Below are positions 12,244 through 26,025 of a stretch of 64,000 bases of DNA, one piece after another (within the stretch, counting starts at the first letter, position 1; every line of letters starts with the position of its first letter). The DNA is from Raphanus sativus (Eukaryota; Streptophyta; Magnoliopsida; Brassicales; Brassicaceae), in contig NC_079517.1 in assembly GCF_000801105.2 (NCBI RefSeq), forward strand, positions 3,782,001 through 3,846,000. The letters are read 5' to 3'. Below the pieces are notes generated by a model. The model did no database searches, was not told the DNA's origin, and worked only from the letters and a program-made list of their open reading frames with translations. The position numbers and the translations under genes are program-made.

Positions 12244-13159
12244 TGTGTGTTACATTCTTCAATGTAAGTGTGATGGCCACAAAATTATTTATGATCATTA
12301 GTTTACTTTACATAGTTAATAAAGTTTCAAACTAGATTATTGAAAGGTTTATTGTGTTGTTGCAAGTTCATCATATATGAACCATTCTTGTTATTTCATT
12401 TATATTATATTTGTGTATTTTAGACTTTGATATGGTTGGGTTTATGTATTTAACCTTGTGACAGCCGGTGAATGACGAATCAATCTGTCCCTCGTTGGTT
12501 TTACAATAATATAACATCTGAGTGAATGGAGAACATACATATCTTAATATTGGTAATTGGTCTTGCAGATGCTCCAAAGCATATACAAAGGCCAGGGAAA
12601 TATGGTTTTCTTTTAGATGATTTTGTTTTGATTTCAGTCTAAATTATTCTTCTTCACATACACACTCAGCTAGAGTTACATCCATTGTACTAACGAGGTC
12701 TCGATTATTTGTCTGCGTTGCAAGTTACACACGAATTGTTTTGATATATAAGGTATATATTCGCACTTGTCATATGTTTACAGAAATATCTTATAAGAAA
12801 TTGGTAAAAAGTTACGGAAACGCAATTAGCCGTGGAGGCTTAGCAGTTTTTTCATAGCTTTACCAACTAAAACCAAAGGTTTAATTATTAAGAAACAGTG
12901 TCGATCAAAAAAGTTTTGATTTTGTTGACAAATTAGTGTGATAAAAAAAGTCTTCATTTTTTTTATAACATTGATAATAGTCTTCATTATATAATAAAAA
13001 ATGCTATAAACAGAGTTAATCATTACTACTAATAATATTACTAAAAAATAGAGAGAGAGAGGACATGTAATAACGTAAGACATCGGCAAACCAAAAAAAA
13101 AAACAATTCGGAGCTTTTGGATTCACGTCTGGCCGGGGCGTTAGAGAGAACATCGGAGA
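12244..13159. other. Intergenic region upstream of the NIPA-type gene
   Basis: Nothing is recognised apart from AT-rich sequence. The last few dozen bases (GC-richer, from about 13110) are probably the 5' untranslated region of the next gene. Confidence 0.3.
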
Positions 13160-15427
13160 ATGTGGGAATCAATATGCCTGACGCTTGCAGCCACCGCCGG
13201 TAACAATATCGGCAAAGTTCTACAGAAGAAGGGCACTATCATCCTCCCTCCTCTCTCCCTCAAGCTTAAGGTCTCTCTCTCTCCCTCTATTGCTTGTGCC
13301 TTTCGATTTGCATGCTGTTCCCGAGTCTCTCAATTTGACAGATCTCTTACATTCCACATCTGGAAAAATTCGAGATTAAAATCTTGTCTTTTAGTATTGA
13401 GACTCTGTTTTTGCTCTGTTCTATCTCAATTTGATCGATTCTGGATGTTGTTGGTGATCACTTTTTCTATGGGAAAGCTCACATTTTTATGATCATCAAT
13501 TTGTTGTGTATTTTTTTTTGTTTTCAGGTGATAAGAGCATATGCTGTTAACAAACCATGGGCGTTAGGTTTCCTCATGGACATTTTTGGGGCTTTGTTGA
13601 TGCTCAGAGCTCTTTCACTTGCTCCTGTAAGTTCAAAAAAAAGATTGTTTTGCCTTTTGAGATGGTCCCAAGTATTATTGATGATGATAATTTGGCTCTC
13701 TACTTCTAGGTGTCTGTTGTTCAGCCAGTCTCTGGATGTGGACTTGCCATTCTTTCTGTCTTTTCTCATTTTTATCTCAAGGAAGTCATGAATGTTTTTG
13801 ACTGGATTGGGATCACCGTCGCTGGCATTGGCACCATAGGTAAAACTTTTTTGAGAAGATAATAGAGAAGATTCTTTCTTTTTATTTATAGATTTTTGAG
13901 GATTCTGGTGTAGGAGTTGGTGCTGGTGGTGAGGAGCAAAAAGCATCTTTGATATCTGTCTTCCAGTTACTCTGGCTGGCTCTTGTTGTTGCCTTCTTGT
14001 TTGTAGGTACCCTTTCATTACATGGTATTTTCATTAAGAAAAGTCCATCTCTTTTGGCATCATCGTTGTGTTGACTTTGGCTTTCTCCTTTTCTATTTTC
14101 ATTTTCATCTTTATCAGATAATAGTGTTACTACTTCAGTTGATGTGGTAGTAATGTCAATGTTTCTACTTACTCGTGTGTTGATTTTTTCTTTTTTGTGC
14201 AACAAGGTACTACTAAATGCGTGGCTTCATATCTATAAACGCCAGCGCAGGGAGCAGGAGCTGGTAATATTATCCTCTTTATTCTCTAATTGTTTAGAAT
14301 CTTTTGAGCTATATAACAGAGCCACATAGTGATTTCTCCTACCAAATGCAATAATCCTAGTATTTGGGTTGCAGATGGAATATGAAGTGGTGGAAGAAAT
14401 CATATATGGCTTGGAATCTGGTGTTTTATTCGGGTATTTTTGTATTTTTTTCGCTATCCATAAACATCAAAGAACATCCAATTTTGGTCTAAGGCGATGA
14501 GCCTCTAATGTTTCCCATTTGCTATCTCCTATATATCCATTATTATGTGCTGTTTGATTCTGAAAACACCTACATACCAATGTCCTGGAGTGTCTGTAGG
14601 AACATATCCAAAGAGAATAAAACTATAGATGAACACTGTATTTGCAGCATGTTGCATAGCTGACAACAGTCTGTAACGTCTTTTAATGACAGGATGGCAT
14701 CTGTAGTATCAAAGATGGGTTTTGTATTCGTGGAGCAGGGGTTTTCTGCAATGTTCATTCCCATGTGCATCTCCATTAGTATATGCTGCAGCGGAACAGG
14801 ATTTTTCTACCAGGTACTTTGTCTTTTGCTTAGTCCCTTTCCACTTGCACCTGTCGTGTATAACATAACAGATTATCTTCTTGTAGTTTGATATTCATCA
14901 TGAATCTAGTCTCTGTCTTTTTTTTTTCCCCTTTACTTTATCAGACTCGGGGACTAAAACACGGTAGAGCAATTGTAGTATCCACTTGCGCTGCTGTGGC
15001 ATCAATTGTAACAGGTGTGGTTGCTGGAATGTTTGCTCTTGGTGAGAAATTGCCCACTTCACCATCTGGTCGACTTTTACTTCTCTTCGGATGGTAAAGG
15101 TTCCACTTTCACCATATAGTCATTATGTGCATAAACAGAAACAGATATACAGAGTATAGTTTTTGGATGATGGGAGAGTCTTGAAACCTTTTTTTTGGCA
15201 GGTTACTTATAATGCTAGGTGTTGTATTACTGGTGACTTCATCTCGACTTATCAGACATCTTCCAAGGTCATTCCGGCGTTCCAGACAGACGAGTGTAGA
15301 AAGAGGTTTCAACATGAGGCGGACAGCATCATCATCACACACGCCAAAGGATACAAACCCAAGTGCGGTTATCCAAGCAGCGACATTGCACCATCTCTTA
15401 TCATCCGCATCAAAAGACAAAGACTAA
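13160..15427 (+). CDS. NIPA-like magnesium transporter (DUF803), 9 exons
   Basis: Exons 13160-13270, 13528-13626, 13710-13839, 13914-14002, 14207-14263, 14375-14433, 14693-14813, 14945-15093 and 15202-15427 join in frame to 346 residues, with GT-AG introns throughout. The protein is polytopic, with about nine hydrophobic segments. It has the DUF803/NIPA features [12 protein letters not shown] near the N terminus, [34 protein letters not shown], and [18 protein letters not shown] near residue 240. The Ser/Arg-rich tail (about 60 residues) is presumably cytosolic. Animal NIPA proteins carry Mg2+. Transport by plant homologues is poorly tested, so the substrate is inferred from family. It corresponds to At5g11960. 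The donor of exon 4 (GTAGGT) is chosen to keep frame, leaving one possible residue of uncertainty there. Confidence 0.9.
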
Positions 15428-17911
15428 AGAAGACTTTCGGAAACACCAAAGAAATTTGTGACTAAAAAAGTGTCAAGATTTTCAGAGTTTCATCTCGTTG
15501 ATATTTGCAGTTTGTGGGAACAGTTACAAGATCAGAGCTTGTGATCAAATTAAAAGACATCTGAACTGTGAAATATGAGTTCCCCTTGTTATCTTGCCTT
15601 ATTGGGCAAACTGTAAGTTTGGGACATACACTACGATCGCATAACATAAGTCCAAAAGTGTTATTATCTTTTTGCTCAAATCATAAGACATTTGAATGAA
15701 CTTGTGAGTTTTGGTGCCGGGCGAGTCACGTTATTAAACCGTCTGAAAAGACCAGAACGAACACACTTTCATCACTAGCCATACTCATGGGTACAATAGG
15801 CCCATTAGGGTAAGAGTTGAGTGATTAAAAGGTCTATTTAGTAGGGTCCGTTTGATAGCTAGCAATAGGGGGCCATTAGATAATGATGTGCAAGTAGGTC
15901 GTCGGTACTTAAAAGTGAAAAAGACCGGTTAACCAACTTTTATAGGCGGAAAAAGATGGAAGAAAGTGAGATGGCATAATAGAAGAGAAACCTGAACATC
16001 CAATTAGGTTGGGGCTTAACCTATAGATTGGTACCGAATCAGGACATACTTCATATCTGAGGCAGACAATATATGTCTGACAGTGAAGTGACACTCTCTT
16101 ATTTTCCTCTTTTTTTTATGTGGGTCCTAATCCCACGCACACACACACTCCTAGTCAGCTTTTGTCTTTGGCCTTGACAGAAAACTCAAGTGTCACTTGT
16201 CAAACAATTAGGGTTTCAAGATTAACAAACCAAAAGATCTATAAGAAAATCTCTATAGATATTCCTCCATGAAAGTAGTTCGTAGTTGGACTAGACTTGG
16301 ACTAGATTGGAGGGTTGGTTACATATCACACTGCGCGACGGGAACTAGTTTGAAAATGCGACATGCCAATGTGAGAACAAAGTTCAGAGAGAAAGCCTAT
16401 GCAAACAATAAACGTATTAATGTTTTGCGGTACATTGTTGGTGACAGTGACTGAGACGAATCATTGATCGAGGTTCCAAGAGAGTGGTCAAAACGATAAC
16501 GTCTCTAACTAGTTTTGTTTTTAAATGCTTAGCGGTGGTTGGTAAGCCGAGAGATCACTGAGCTCGTTTTAAACGGATATTAATAGTTTTTATTAATTAA
16601 AACGGTGATAAAGAAATACAACATCACAGTATCAAACTTTGACCAAATCTCTTGTAAAACCTTTGTATTAATTACTATCTAAAACTAGGGTTGACATTTC
16701 ATCTCTTAAATTTGATTCGATTTGTTAATCGTTTCGATTGGATCCAAAAAAATATGAATATCTGTAAGTTGTAAAGCAAATATTAGAAATTAATATCCGT
16801 TAAAAGTGAAATAAATTACAAATACTAAAAAAAAGAAGAGGCGGATATCCGATCCGCTCCAACTTATATACAAATCGATGTATATCTATAACTAAAATAG
16901 AGTTTTAAATCTATAATCCTATATAATTATTATTCTAACTTATAATTTTATTAATTTTAATTATAAAATTACCTACAAAATATAAAATTAAGAAAAATAA
17001 CAAATTTTCTAAGAATATTTGTTTTATAAGAAAATTTATTAATCTTAAAAATTCATAAAACACATAGTTTCACTAATTTTCAGTTTATCTTTTATATTAT
17101 TTAAATTTTTGTAACAAAAATAAATTTGTATAATATTTTGTAGATTTACTTGTATTGAACAAAGTAAATTAAGTATCTATAAATATATGTGAATATCAGA
17201 TATCCATATTTTCTCGGATCAAATCAAATTCGTGAAAAAACAAATCAGAAATAATGAAAAACATAGTAATATTCGATCCGTGCCGAATATTTTTTATATA
17301 CTAATCATTTGTTACCATGAACGTCATCATCATCATTTTTATAACTACAAGTCAATGACTACTAATCAAAATGATCCAACAACGTAGAAGAGAGGAAAGA
17401 GGAAGACATATCCAATCATTCCCCACCACAAAAGGCACTAAGCAAAAAGAAGAAACCCCATCAATCAATCAATATCCAACTTGGTCACACATCATTCACA
17501 TTTTTTTGTGCTTTTCTACTGAAGCCATCGAATGAAACCACAATCAAGGGACCACACACAGTACTCCTATTCTAATGGTTCATTCACTATGATATGACAC
17601 GTGTTGTGGGTAGGGACTTTTCTGCATCACCCACAATCATAAAGATTCCTCCTTTCTTCCTTTGGTGGTGAAACCAAAATCAAAACAATAAAGGTTTAAA
17701 CTTTTTTTTTCTTCTTTATAGAGAAACCATCCCAAAAGAAAAACAAATTTAACTATTTGTGACCCAATGTGATGTATCAAATTGCAACAAGATTTTGAGT
17801 TTTCTTATACACATTGTTGATTCTGCAAATAAAATCAGAGACTAATAAAACTTGAAATGGAAGAAGTAGCATATGCTAATCAATAAGAATGGTTTTTTGT
17901 TTTTGTTTTCT
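15428..17911. other. Intergenic region between the NIPA-type gene and LOG8
   Basis: About 15430-15700 is probably the 3' untranslated region of the upstream gene. The stretch 16690-17300 contains GCGGATATCCGATCCG and other TCGGAT-like motifs like those in the hAT element at 7658 and may be a degenerate relative, but no clean ends are visible. No further gene is supported. Confidence 0.35.
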
Positions 17912-19332
17912 TTATTGCTGCTTGCTCTGTTGTCCAGGGTAAGCTCCAAGTTCTTCAACATTCCAGCTTTCGTGGGATGCAACATGCTTATGCGAAGGAG
18001 TGTACTCCTGTGAAGAATATGAAAAAAGAACAAATTATGAGAGAGATACAAAGTGACAACATAATCACAGAACAAGATCAAAAGGGGAAGACAGGCTAAG
18101 TTTATATGTACCTCCATCTTCTCCATAAGCTCTTTGGCTGTTGGTGCAGAAACCACAATATTACGTGCCCCTGGTTTGATAAAACCTTCTTGGACGCCCG
18201 TGTCAAACAAAGCAAGCAAATTGTTATAGTACCCATCAACATTCAATAGACCAACCTGCAGAAAAAAACAATCACAAACGGATCAAAACATGCAGGAATT
18301 AGTAGCCTCTACTGCTTCTTCTTGAGAGAGTGATAGTACCGTCTTCTTATGGATACCAAGTTGTGACCATGTTATCATCTCCAGCAGCTCCTCCATTGTT
18401 CCATAACCTCCTGTAACAGCTTCATTAAGTTTGCTTTGAATAGGTAAGTATATAAGACGTTTTTAGCTCACCAGGGAGAGCAATGAAGGCCTCAGCTTCT
18501 TGTGCCATAGCAGCTTTTCGTTCGTGCATGTCAGCAACAACCCTTACTTCTCCAACAGTCTCACCAGATATCTGATGACAAAAGTAAACCATACAATCCC
18601 CATATTAACTTATATAAAAGCACACAAGAACCAAGCCGGCAACATTGGAAACACAACATTACCTCAATTGGCATCAAAGCTTTGGGAATGATCCTGCAGT
18701 TGTTAAAGAGAATCAAATCAGAAACTCTTAAGGAGAAGTTTGGACATGAAGGGAGGTGGTTGTGTAAGAGTGACTAACCCTAGTACATGGAAACCACCTT
18801 CATAGACTCTCCTGGATATAAGACCCATTAACCCAACACTTCCACCTCCATAAACCAAGTCTATCTTCCTCTTCACCTACACAATATTTTTTTCAGATGA
18901 TGAACAATCAAATCCAAATGATACATTTGAACGTAAACATTAACTAAAAATCCAATCAACCAAACACAGATAACACGTCCAGAAAACAGAGGAAGACCGA
19001 AAATCTCTGATAGACACAGTATAAACAGAATCACAAACCCAATGTGTTCCAGCCATGTTAGGTATTCAAAAAGCTCTGTTTTTTCTCAGTCTTATTTTTT
19101 CGAAAAAGTTGATTTCTTTATCTTCAGTGTTTTGAAAAGTTGGTGTCTTTATCACGAAACCAAACGATAAGCAATCATTAGAGGAAGAAAACAGAGAGAG
19201 GGAGAGAGAGCAAACGAGTTCATTGCCGAGTTCGATGGCAGCATCACTGAAAACTTCTCTATTACCAGAGTTGCTTCCGCAAAAGACACAAACTTTGCTG
19301 AACCTGCTTCTCTTGTTCTCCTCCATCATCAT
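17912..19332 (-). CDS. LOG8: Cytokinin riboside 5'-monophosphate phosphoribohydrolase LOG8
   Basis: Seven exons (19332-19216, 18876-18779, 18693-18663, 18571-18472, 18410-18340, 18255-18112, 18007-17912) join to 218 residues, the normal LOG length. LOG enzymes hydrolyse cytokinin nucleoside monophosphates directly to free active bases plus ribose 5-phosphate in cytosol and nucleus. Diagnostic motifs are [10 protein letters not shown] near the N terminus, the nucleotide-binding GGGSVGLMG at about 49-57, MHERKAAM at 97-104 with the catalytic Arg, and PGGYGTMEE at 115-123 with the catalytic Glu. Three ATG codons run in tandem at the start and the first is used here. The C-terminal tail [15 protein letters not shown] matches LOG8, and synteny agrees with At5g11950. 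All catalytic residues are present, so the gene is likely functional. Confidence 0.95.
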
Positions 19333-19478
19333 CAACGGATAAAAATCACTACAAAAAGAACAAAATAAATCAAAGGTATATTCCTCAAGTCGTTATCGAA
19401 CGAAACGCAGAACAAACCAAGGAGGGAGGGGAAGGGGAGAGATAAAAGTGACAAAGACGAAACCTTTTGTGTGACGAG

Positions 19479-19486
19479 ATTATATA
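19479..19486 (-). promoter_or_regulatory. Probable TATA box of LOG8
   Basis: The minus strand reads GTATATAATC around here, about 150 bases upstream of the first ATG, leaving room for a 5' untranslated region of roughly 120 bases. Motif and position only. Confidence 0.5.
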
Positions 19487-20470
19487 CGAAGGGGAGGGAC
19501 GGGATGCAAACAAGATTGAAATATCGAATGAGAACAATACAAAACAAAACTCTAATCCAATCCAGAGTGGTGGAAGAATCGGACGATAAGCCTCTGTATT
19601 TAAATTGTGTGCGTGTTTTTTTTACCTTTTGCTGTATTGGTAAATGGTATAAACAAAATAGTTGCTATGGTAAATTTGGCACTGGAGGTTAAAAAAAAAA
19701 TAGTTGATGGATTGTAGCGTTTTAGAAAATTTAAAATGGATCTATTTGGTATAATATCCTGAAAAATATTTGGCCAAATCACAGCTACAGTTTTACTTGA
19801 TGAATCTATATGATTATTTAATAAATGAATTTACTGATTTATCTTGTTCTTCATATTTTTAGATTTAGTCTATTTATATATTTTAATAGTAATCAATTTT
19901 GGAAACATGATAACTCTATACATACAAATATTTGATAATATCTTATTTATTATTATATAAAGGATTTTTCTATGATTTTAGGTGAGTCAATGATTTTAAT
20001 AAACAATTTCAGTATTATTTATATACTAGATAATAAACATTTTTAATAAAATATGATAACTCGCATCTACACAAATATTTGATATCATCTTATTAATATC
20101 ATATAAAAAAATTCTTTTATATGTAATGAAAGGATTATATCTATATTTTTGTATTAAAAGATATATTTTTGAATTTTGTCAATATAAGCTTATCAATAGC
20201 ATATATAGTTTATCATTTTTAATTTATTAGTGACTGGTTAAAAAGAATTATGTTTCTAAAAATTATAAAACATTAGAGATATTGTAAAATATCACGAAAT
20301 TTTCGTTTATATTCTACTGCAAACCAGTACTTGATTACATATTATATGAGTGACAAACAAAAAATAAACTTGTAAAGAAAAAAATGATAAATATTTTATA
20401 ACATTAGAGATCTTGTAAACATTTTCAAAACATTGGTAAATTTATTTATTGATATATATTAAATATACTA

Positions 20471-20722
20471 TAATCCTTCCGTATTCAAAAAAATTGAAGA
20501 TCTAGATTTTTTGTGTATACAAAGACTGATGTTTAATTTTGATTAATATTTTTACTTTAGAACTAAACATAAATTTAAATCTAAATATAAAAGTGGTTGA
20601 ACTTTACTGGGAATCAAATAAAACTCTAAATCAACTAAAATAAAACTAGAAAGTAATAGATAAAAAAATTCTTATATGTTTAAGCAACCGAAAACATCAT
20701 TCTTTAAAATACAGAAGGAATA
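20471..20722. mobile_element. Stowaway-like MITE (about 250 bp)
   Basis: The left end ATCCTTCCGTATTC and the complement of the right end ATTCCTTCTGTATT are inverted copies next to TA dinucleotides, and both lead into AT-rich arms. Size and TIR type fit Stowaway (Tc1/mariner) MITEs. Exact borders are uncertain by a few bases. Confidence 0.55.
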
Positions 20723-21627
20723 TTACTCAACAAAATTAGGATTTAGTTGTAATATATCTGTATTATATGATATTGTTTGCTTTTTGCTATCAATTCAGAC
20801 TCGGTGAAGATAAAAAAATACATGAATTTCCATTGAACTAATATTCATAGATTTTACTGTAAAAATAAAAATGTAAAATAATTCATATCTAACATTTTAA
20901 AATTTAAAATTGGGTTTTATTTAAATTTTTCATTACGGGTGATTCAGTTTTAAAAAATTTAGTGTGGTATTCTTAAGTTGTAGCCTTTAGAAGTCTGAGC
21001 TGTATTGTATTATCTCATATTATATTTTTATGGGCTTTTATTATTCAAAAAGATGAGGGAAAAAAATCCAATCGACATATATTTTTTACAATTTTTGTAA
21101 TTTATTTTTATATAATTAAACAAATTTTATGTTAATAATATTAGATTTATATATTATATCAGATAACTGATTATAAATTAATATGGTAAAATTTTCAAAA
21201 TATACGTATTTAAAAAAAAATCCTTATATGTATTGTGTTATTATCTAGAAATGATATTTCTATTATAAATTTTAAAAATTAATATATAATACAATTTTTA
21301 GTTAAATATTAATTAAGCAAAAATATTTGCATAAATATTTTTTGATGTAATTCTAATATGTGAGTGTTTTAAAAAAATTAACACAATAATAAGGATATAT
21401 ATTTTGATGAAATTTTTTGTCATATATAAAACTTTGTTGTTTAATTTAAACTTTATAAAAACATAAGTAATAATTTCTTATTTTTAATTAATAAGACATA
21501 AAATAATAAATATTTATAAGAAAAGTATGTCATTATGTCCGTATATGCGGAGAAAATACAAAGTTAGCAAAATATTTAAAAAGAAAAACTTATAAAGTAG
21601 TAACTCAGTGTTTCAAAAAAAAATCTA

Positions 21628-22179
21628 GAGCATCCTTAATGGGATAAGTGGAAGAATATAGGTTATGTGTGAAAAATTAATAAAATAATGTAAGAGATGA
21701 AGTTTAGTAATAATTAGTAGTGGGATAAGTGGGAGGATATAGAACTTGTATCTTAATAATTATATAATTTAATAATGTTAAAACATATAATAATTTTTAA
21801 AACATTAAAAATAATTTTTAAATGGAAAATATAAAAAAGTAATACTAAATTTTATTTGAAAATAAAAAGATACCCAATATACAATTTCAAATTATTATGA
21901 AAAAAAATGAAAGATAGAAATGAAAAACATAAAAAAAAACAAATATATTAATTAAAATACACAAACATTTAGTATTACATTTAGAAACAAACATATTAAT
22001 TAAAGTACACAAACATTTTCCAGAAAATAAAACCAATGAAACTAAGCCACATCACTCTAATAACTTAGGTGAAACACTTCTTGCATAACAACCAAAAAAA
22101 CATATCTTAATCAGTTTTTCATTTTTTCCTTTTATTATATTGCCATAAGATGTATGGAAATATATTATTAAAGATGCTC
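21628..22179. mobile_element. Harbinger-like MITE (552 bp)
   Basis: It starts GAGCATCCTTAAT and ends in the complement of GAGCATCTTTAAT, with TA on both outer sides. A motif GGGATAAGTGG occurs twice inside (about 21640 and 21721). The GAGCATC terminus resembles the element that splits the RLP gene at 52401-54079. The 3-bp duplication is not perfect here (CTA/TAC), so the class is tentative. Confidence 0.55.
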
Positions 22180-22860
22180 TACTAAATATGACAAGTTGTT
22201 TGTGTTATATATTTGTTGCGCATATATGGCGAACAGAGGAAGCCCACATGAACCTCCACGCTGCTTCCCTCGTCCAACGCCAATCTGTCGCCTATTGTAT
22301 TTTTGTAGTTACATATTCGAGTCATTATATTAACGTGTTTTTTTTTTTGAACTTTTACTAATATATTAACATGTTTTGTTGTTAGAACATATCCACTTGG
22401 TATTTAATGGGATTAAACGGGATTACCCATTGTAGTCTATTTCTTGGTTTCATAATTCATACTGTGTACTTGTGAATTACTTATATGGATCATGTTGGTT
22501 CTGGCTCATTTAGTGGTGCTCATTTTGTTTGTACGATAATTCAGTAGACTTTTAGTCTTTCAGTAGTCTGGTTTTTGGATCTTGTATGTGCATCTTCGTT
22601 TGCTGAGCTGTATGTTTTCTTCCCCAAAACTATGTTGTATGTATATTTTGTAAATATACATGTGGAACATATAAAGTTGCTTAGAACATATCTACCGATG
22701 ATCTTAGAACTTTTCGGAGTCTTTTTTAAGTCCTTAATTAATCATAAACGTAATACCAGGTCTTTTTGTTCGAGTTTTGACTCCATTGTTTTGTTATATA
22801 TTATATTTTCACTCGATGAGTCACGGGTGACTATGTCATCTAGACTCTAGTACATTGACA
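22180..22860. other. Intergenic region
   Basis: No gene or repeat recognised. From memory of A. thaliana gene order a subtilase gene (At5g11940) would be expected somewhere between LOG8 and the glutaredoxin, but I find no Asp/His/Ser catalytic motif segment here. Confidence 0.3.
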
Positions 22861-23780
22861 TCTATCTTATTAAAGTAGAAGTACTTTAAACTTTTGTTTG
22901 GTAATAGAGATAGGAGTCTTTAAAAAAATTAAATTTTGTTTGGTAACAAAGATAGTAGAGAATTTTATATTTTCCTTATTTAAATGATAGATTTAAGTAT
23001 TTAATGTATTTTTCTAATTTAAATAATAGATTTCTTTAATAGAATGAATCTTAACCAAAATAAAATTTCTTATAGATTTTTTGTTAACATTAAATATTTT
23101 TCAATATTTATTAATAAAAATAATAAAATAAAAATCACACATCAAATCAATTTATATATCATATAAATAAAATATAAAATACTTTATTTATAAATTGTTA
23201 GTATAACACTTTTATAATATAAGTCCAATTAGTTATAAATAATAGATTTTTATATGATACACTGTGATATAATAGACGATTAAAATCACATAATATAATT
23301 ATTTAAAGTAATAAATAAAATTTTTGTTTTAAAATGTTATACTAACAATTATGTAATACATATTAATTTACACACATATATATATTATCATTAGAACAAA
23401 GAAAAAAACTGAAGTGAAAGCAAATATTTATACGGCCACGGGTCAAACTATAGAAATAAACAACAATGGCGTAAAATTTTTTTTTAACAAATTTATTTTA
23501 ATTTCAAATATGTTTATATATTTTATTTATTTGTAAATTATTTTTTTTATTAATAATGCTAAGATTTTGGAGTTGGAAAAAATTGTGACCCATCTCTATA
23601 TTATTTTAATTCGGAATTTAAAATTTATATCAAAATATTTTTTTAAACTTTTAGTTTTTATTATAACTACAAATGTTAATTTTCAATTTAAATTTATGTT
23701 TAAATAACAAATATATCATTTGTAAATAAAAACTAAAACATAAAATAAATACCCGCCCGGTTGGGCGGGTCAAAATCTAG
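22861..23780 (+). mobile_element. Non-autonomous Helitron (920 bp)
   Basis: It begins TCTATCTTATTAAAGTAGAA and ends in a GC hairpin (ACCCGCCCGGTTGGGCGGGT) followed by CAAAATCTAG. The flanking bases are A (22860) and T (23781), the classic A/T Helitron target. The body is AT-rich without protein coding. Confidence 0.85.
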
Positions 23781-25380
23781 TTGTTAATAAAGACCAAGTC
23801 ACCGGGGCCTAAACTTATCGTAAATGTATTTAGTTACCACTACCTTTTTAGCAAGAATTTTGTAGATTTATCATTCTTTTTTTATCACTCTCTAAACAAA
23901 AATAAATAGCATTAGGTATCTAACAGGATTTTATATAGATATGATACGTGTTTTCGGTAGCATTGACCCGAGTATATAATAGTATCATTGCAAGCACGCA
24001 AATGCACGCACCTAGAAAGCAATGTCGTTTTTTATTTATTTTTCATTTTGTTAAAATCGTACATGACCGTATCTTTGCTCGCGATATCTAAACTTCGATT
24101 GAAAAGTTCTTTGTGACTATTAAAATAAAAGTAACTTGAATGATTCATTTTTATTGAAATTTTTTCATTATTGCACTAAGAAGAAGATAAAATATATGGA
24201 TGATGACGTTACATAGAAAAAGAGATTAAACTTTGAATATTTTAATCTATTTTCAAAGACATTTGAAAGATGATGTTCCCAACACGGCTTACCCAAAATT
24301 GATTGCCCTCTCTGGACCGGTCTTCCCCTCTATTTAGCCTTGAAAGTTTGTAAACCAGCTCTTTTGCTCCCTCCTTCAAGAAAACTAGGTTTAAGTTTTA
24401 ACTAATGAGTTAGTGTTTCAAGATTTCTTTTCCTCCACTAGACTTCGTTCCTCCCAACGGTGATGTCCAGGCGGTTCTTCAATCAAAGTCTCAAAGACAA
24501 ACGAGCCCAGTTAGAATGGAAGCCCAATAAAGCTACACAAAGTAAGGCCGAGAAGAAAATCTGTTGGGCTTGCTGTTATTATTCTTATCTTTTATTTTTT
24601 CTTGTCAACTTATTCTTTATCTTCTTCCTGCAAACACAAATGTGACTGTTGTTGCTGCTTGAGCTGTTAAATATATTTTTACAAACTAAAAAATAAAAGA
24701 ATAGTAAGAAACCAAGCTACAACTTTTGAGTTTTTTTTTTTTGCTAAAATTTGGTACAACTTTTGAGTTGGTAACTGTTAACATATAGCCCAATATATCA
24801 CATAGAGAAACATGTTTTTTTTGCTCTTGGTATCAACCCCAGCCCTTGAAGAAGCTAACATACAATGATCACTGTCATTCTGACCAGATGAGATCAATAT
24901 ATAGGTGTAAAATAAATTTTATGAAATATTTCCCAAATCATTAATTTTTGTTTAATTCAGTGCCAATATGGTTTCTTAGAAGAAAAAACACTAATTATAT
25001 TTGATCCACGCTTTTTAATGGTTTATAATGGAATCAGTTCACCATTTGGTTTTCTCTTTAAAAATATTTTTGATGATTATTCAATTGTTGTTTTTAAATG
25101 ATGATTGTTTTTAAAACATTGTTTTAAATGATGATTTCCATTAAAAATGAACTTGCGCGGTCTCTTCAAAATATCAACCGAAAGAATTACTTTTGCTGGC
25201 TGCATAGGACAGAACAAAACTAGAGAGACTTCCCTCGTTCTGAACATATCCCTCGACCTGCTCTATCTTCTCCATTACCACTAAAAGGTCGAGCTGCCTA
25301 TGTTTAGGTCTTGTATCTGATAATTTGGTTCTTGGAAATGTTTGAAGTTTAATCTTCCTAAGTTCTTAGTTTAATATTTA
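23781..25380. other. Intergenic region
   Basis: No gene recognised. A 61-codon open frame at 24460 has no family features and is not called. Confidence 0.3.
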
Positions 25381-26025
25381 CTAGATTTTGACCCGCGCTT
25401 TTGAAGCGCGGGATATTTTACGATGAAAAATTTCACTAATAATTTAACAAATATTTTGGTTATTTTTAAAGAGTGTGTATTTAAAATATTTTTGCATTTA
25501 AATCAGTATTTTTAAATTCAACTCGATTGTGATTATACCGGTTAATCCGGAGATCTGACAATTCAATTTATGTTTTTAAAATATTCATATTAAAAAATCA
25601 CTAAAACCCGAGACTAACCGATTGAACTGATGGATGACCGATATGTAATCTAATTGGATTTAAATTGTAATAGTTTCATAATTTGTAATCTTATAATCAA
25701 AATTTTAAAGTTCACTATTTTGCAATTTATGAAATTATGACGTTTCTATAAAATTTTAAAGAGATAATAATAGATATAAAATAACTAAGATTAATTATTA
25801 TATTATTTGGAAACATTGATAGTAGTATAAAAAATATATTGTTTGGAAATATTGATAGTAGTATAAAGAAATAAGTATATTGTTTGGAAACATGGATAGT
25901 AGTATAAAAAAAGGAACATTAATCTTAATGTATGTTTAACTATAAAGTATAAAGGTGTATTTAATTTAAAAACTTACAAAATAAATGTTAGGTCCAACAT
26001 AATGTTTCTGTTTTAATAAGATAGA
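25381..26025 (-). mobile_element. Non-autonomous Helitron (645 bp), minus orientation
   Basis: On the minus strand it begins TCTATCTTATTAAAACAGAA at 26025 and ends with the hairpin CCCGCGCTTCAAAAGCGCGGG, then TCAAAATCTAG at 25381. Host A precedes and T follows. A 46-50-bp sequence around TATTGTTTGGAAA is repeated about three times at 25800-25920 inside it. Confidence 0.85.

Noticed and set aside
13524..14205. Long minus-strand open frames (164 and 107 codons) across 13.5-14.2 kb
   Set aside because: They are antisense to exons and introns of the NIPA-type gene, which has consistent splice sites and family motifs. The minus-strand translations have no family features.
16269..16454. 61-codon frame with basic residues
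   Set aside because: No family features, no promoter or splice context, short. Not supportable as a gene.
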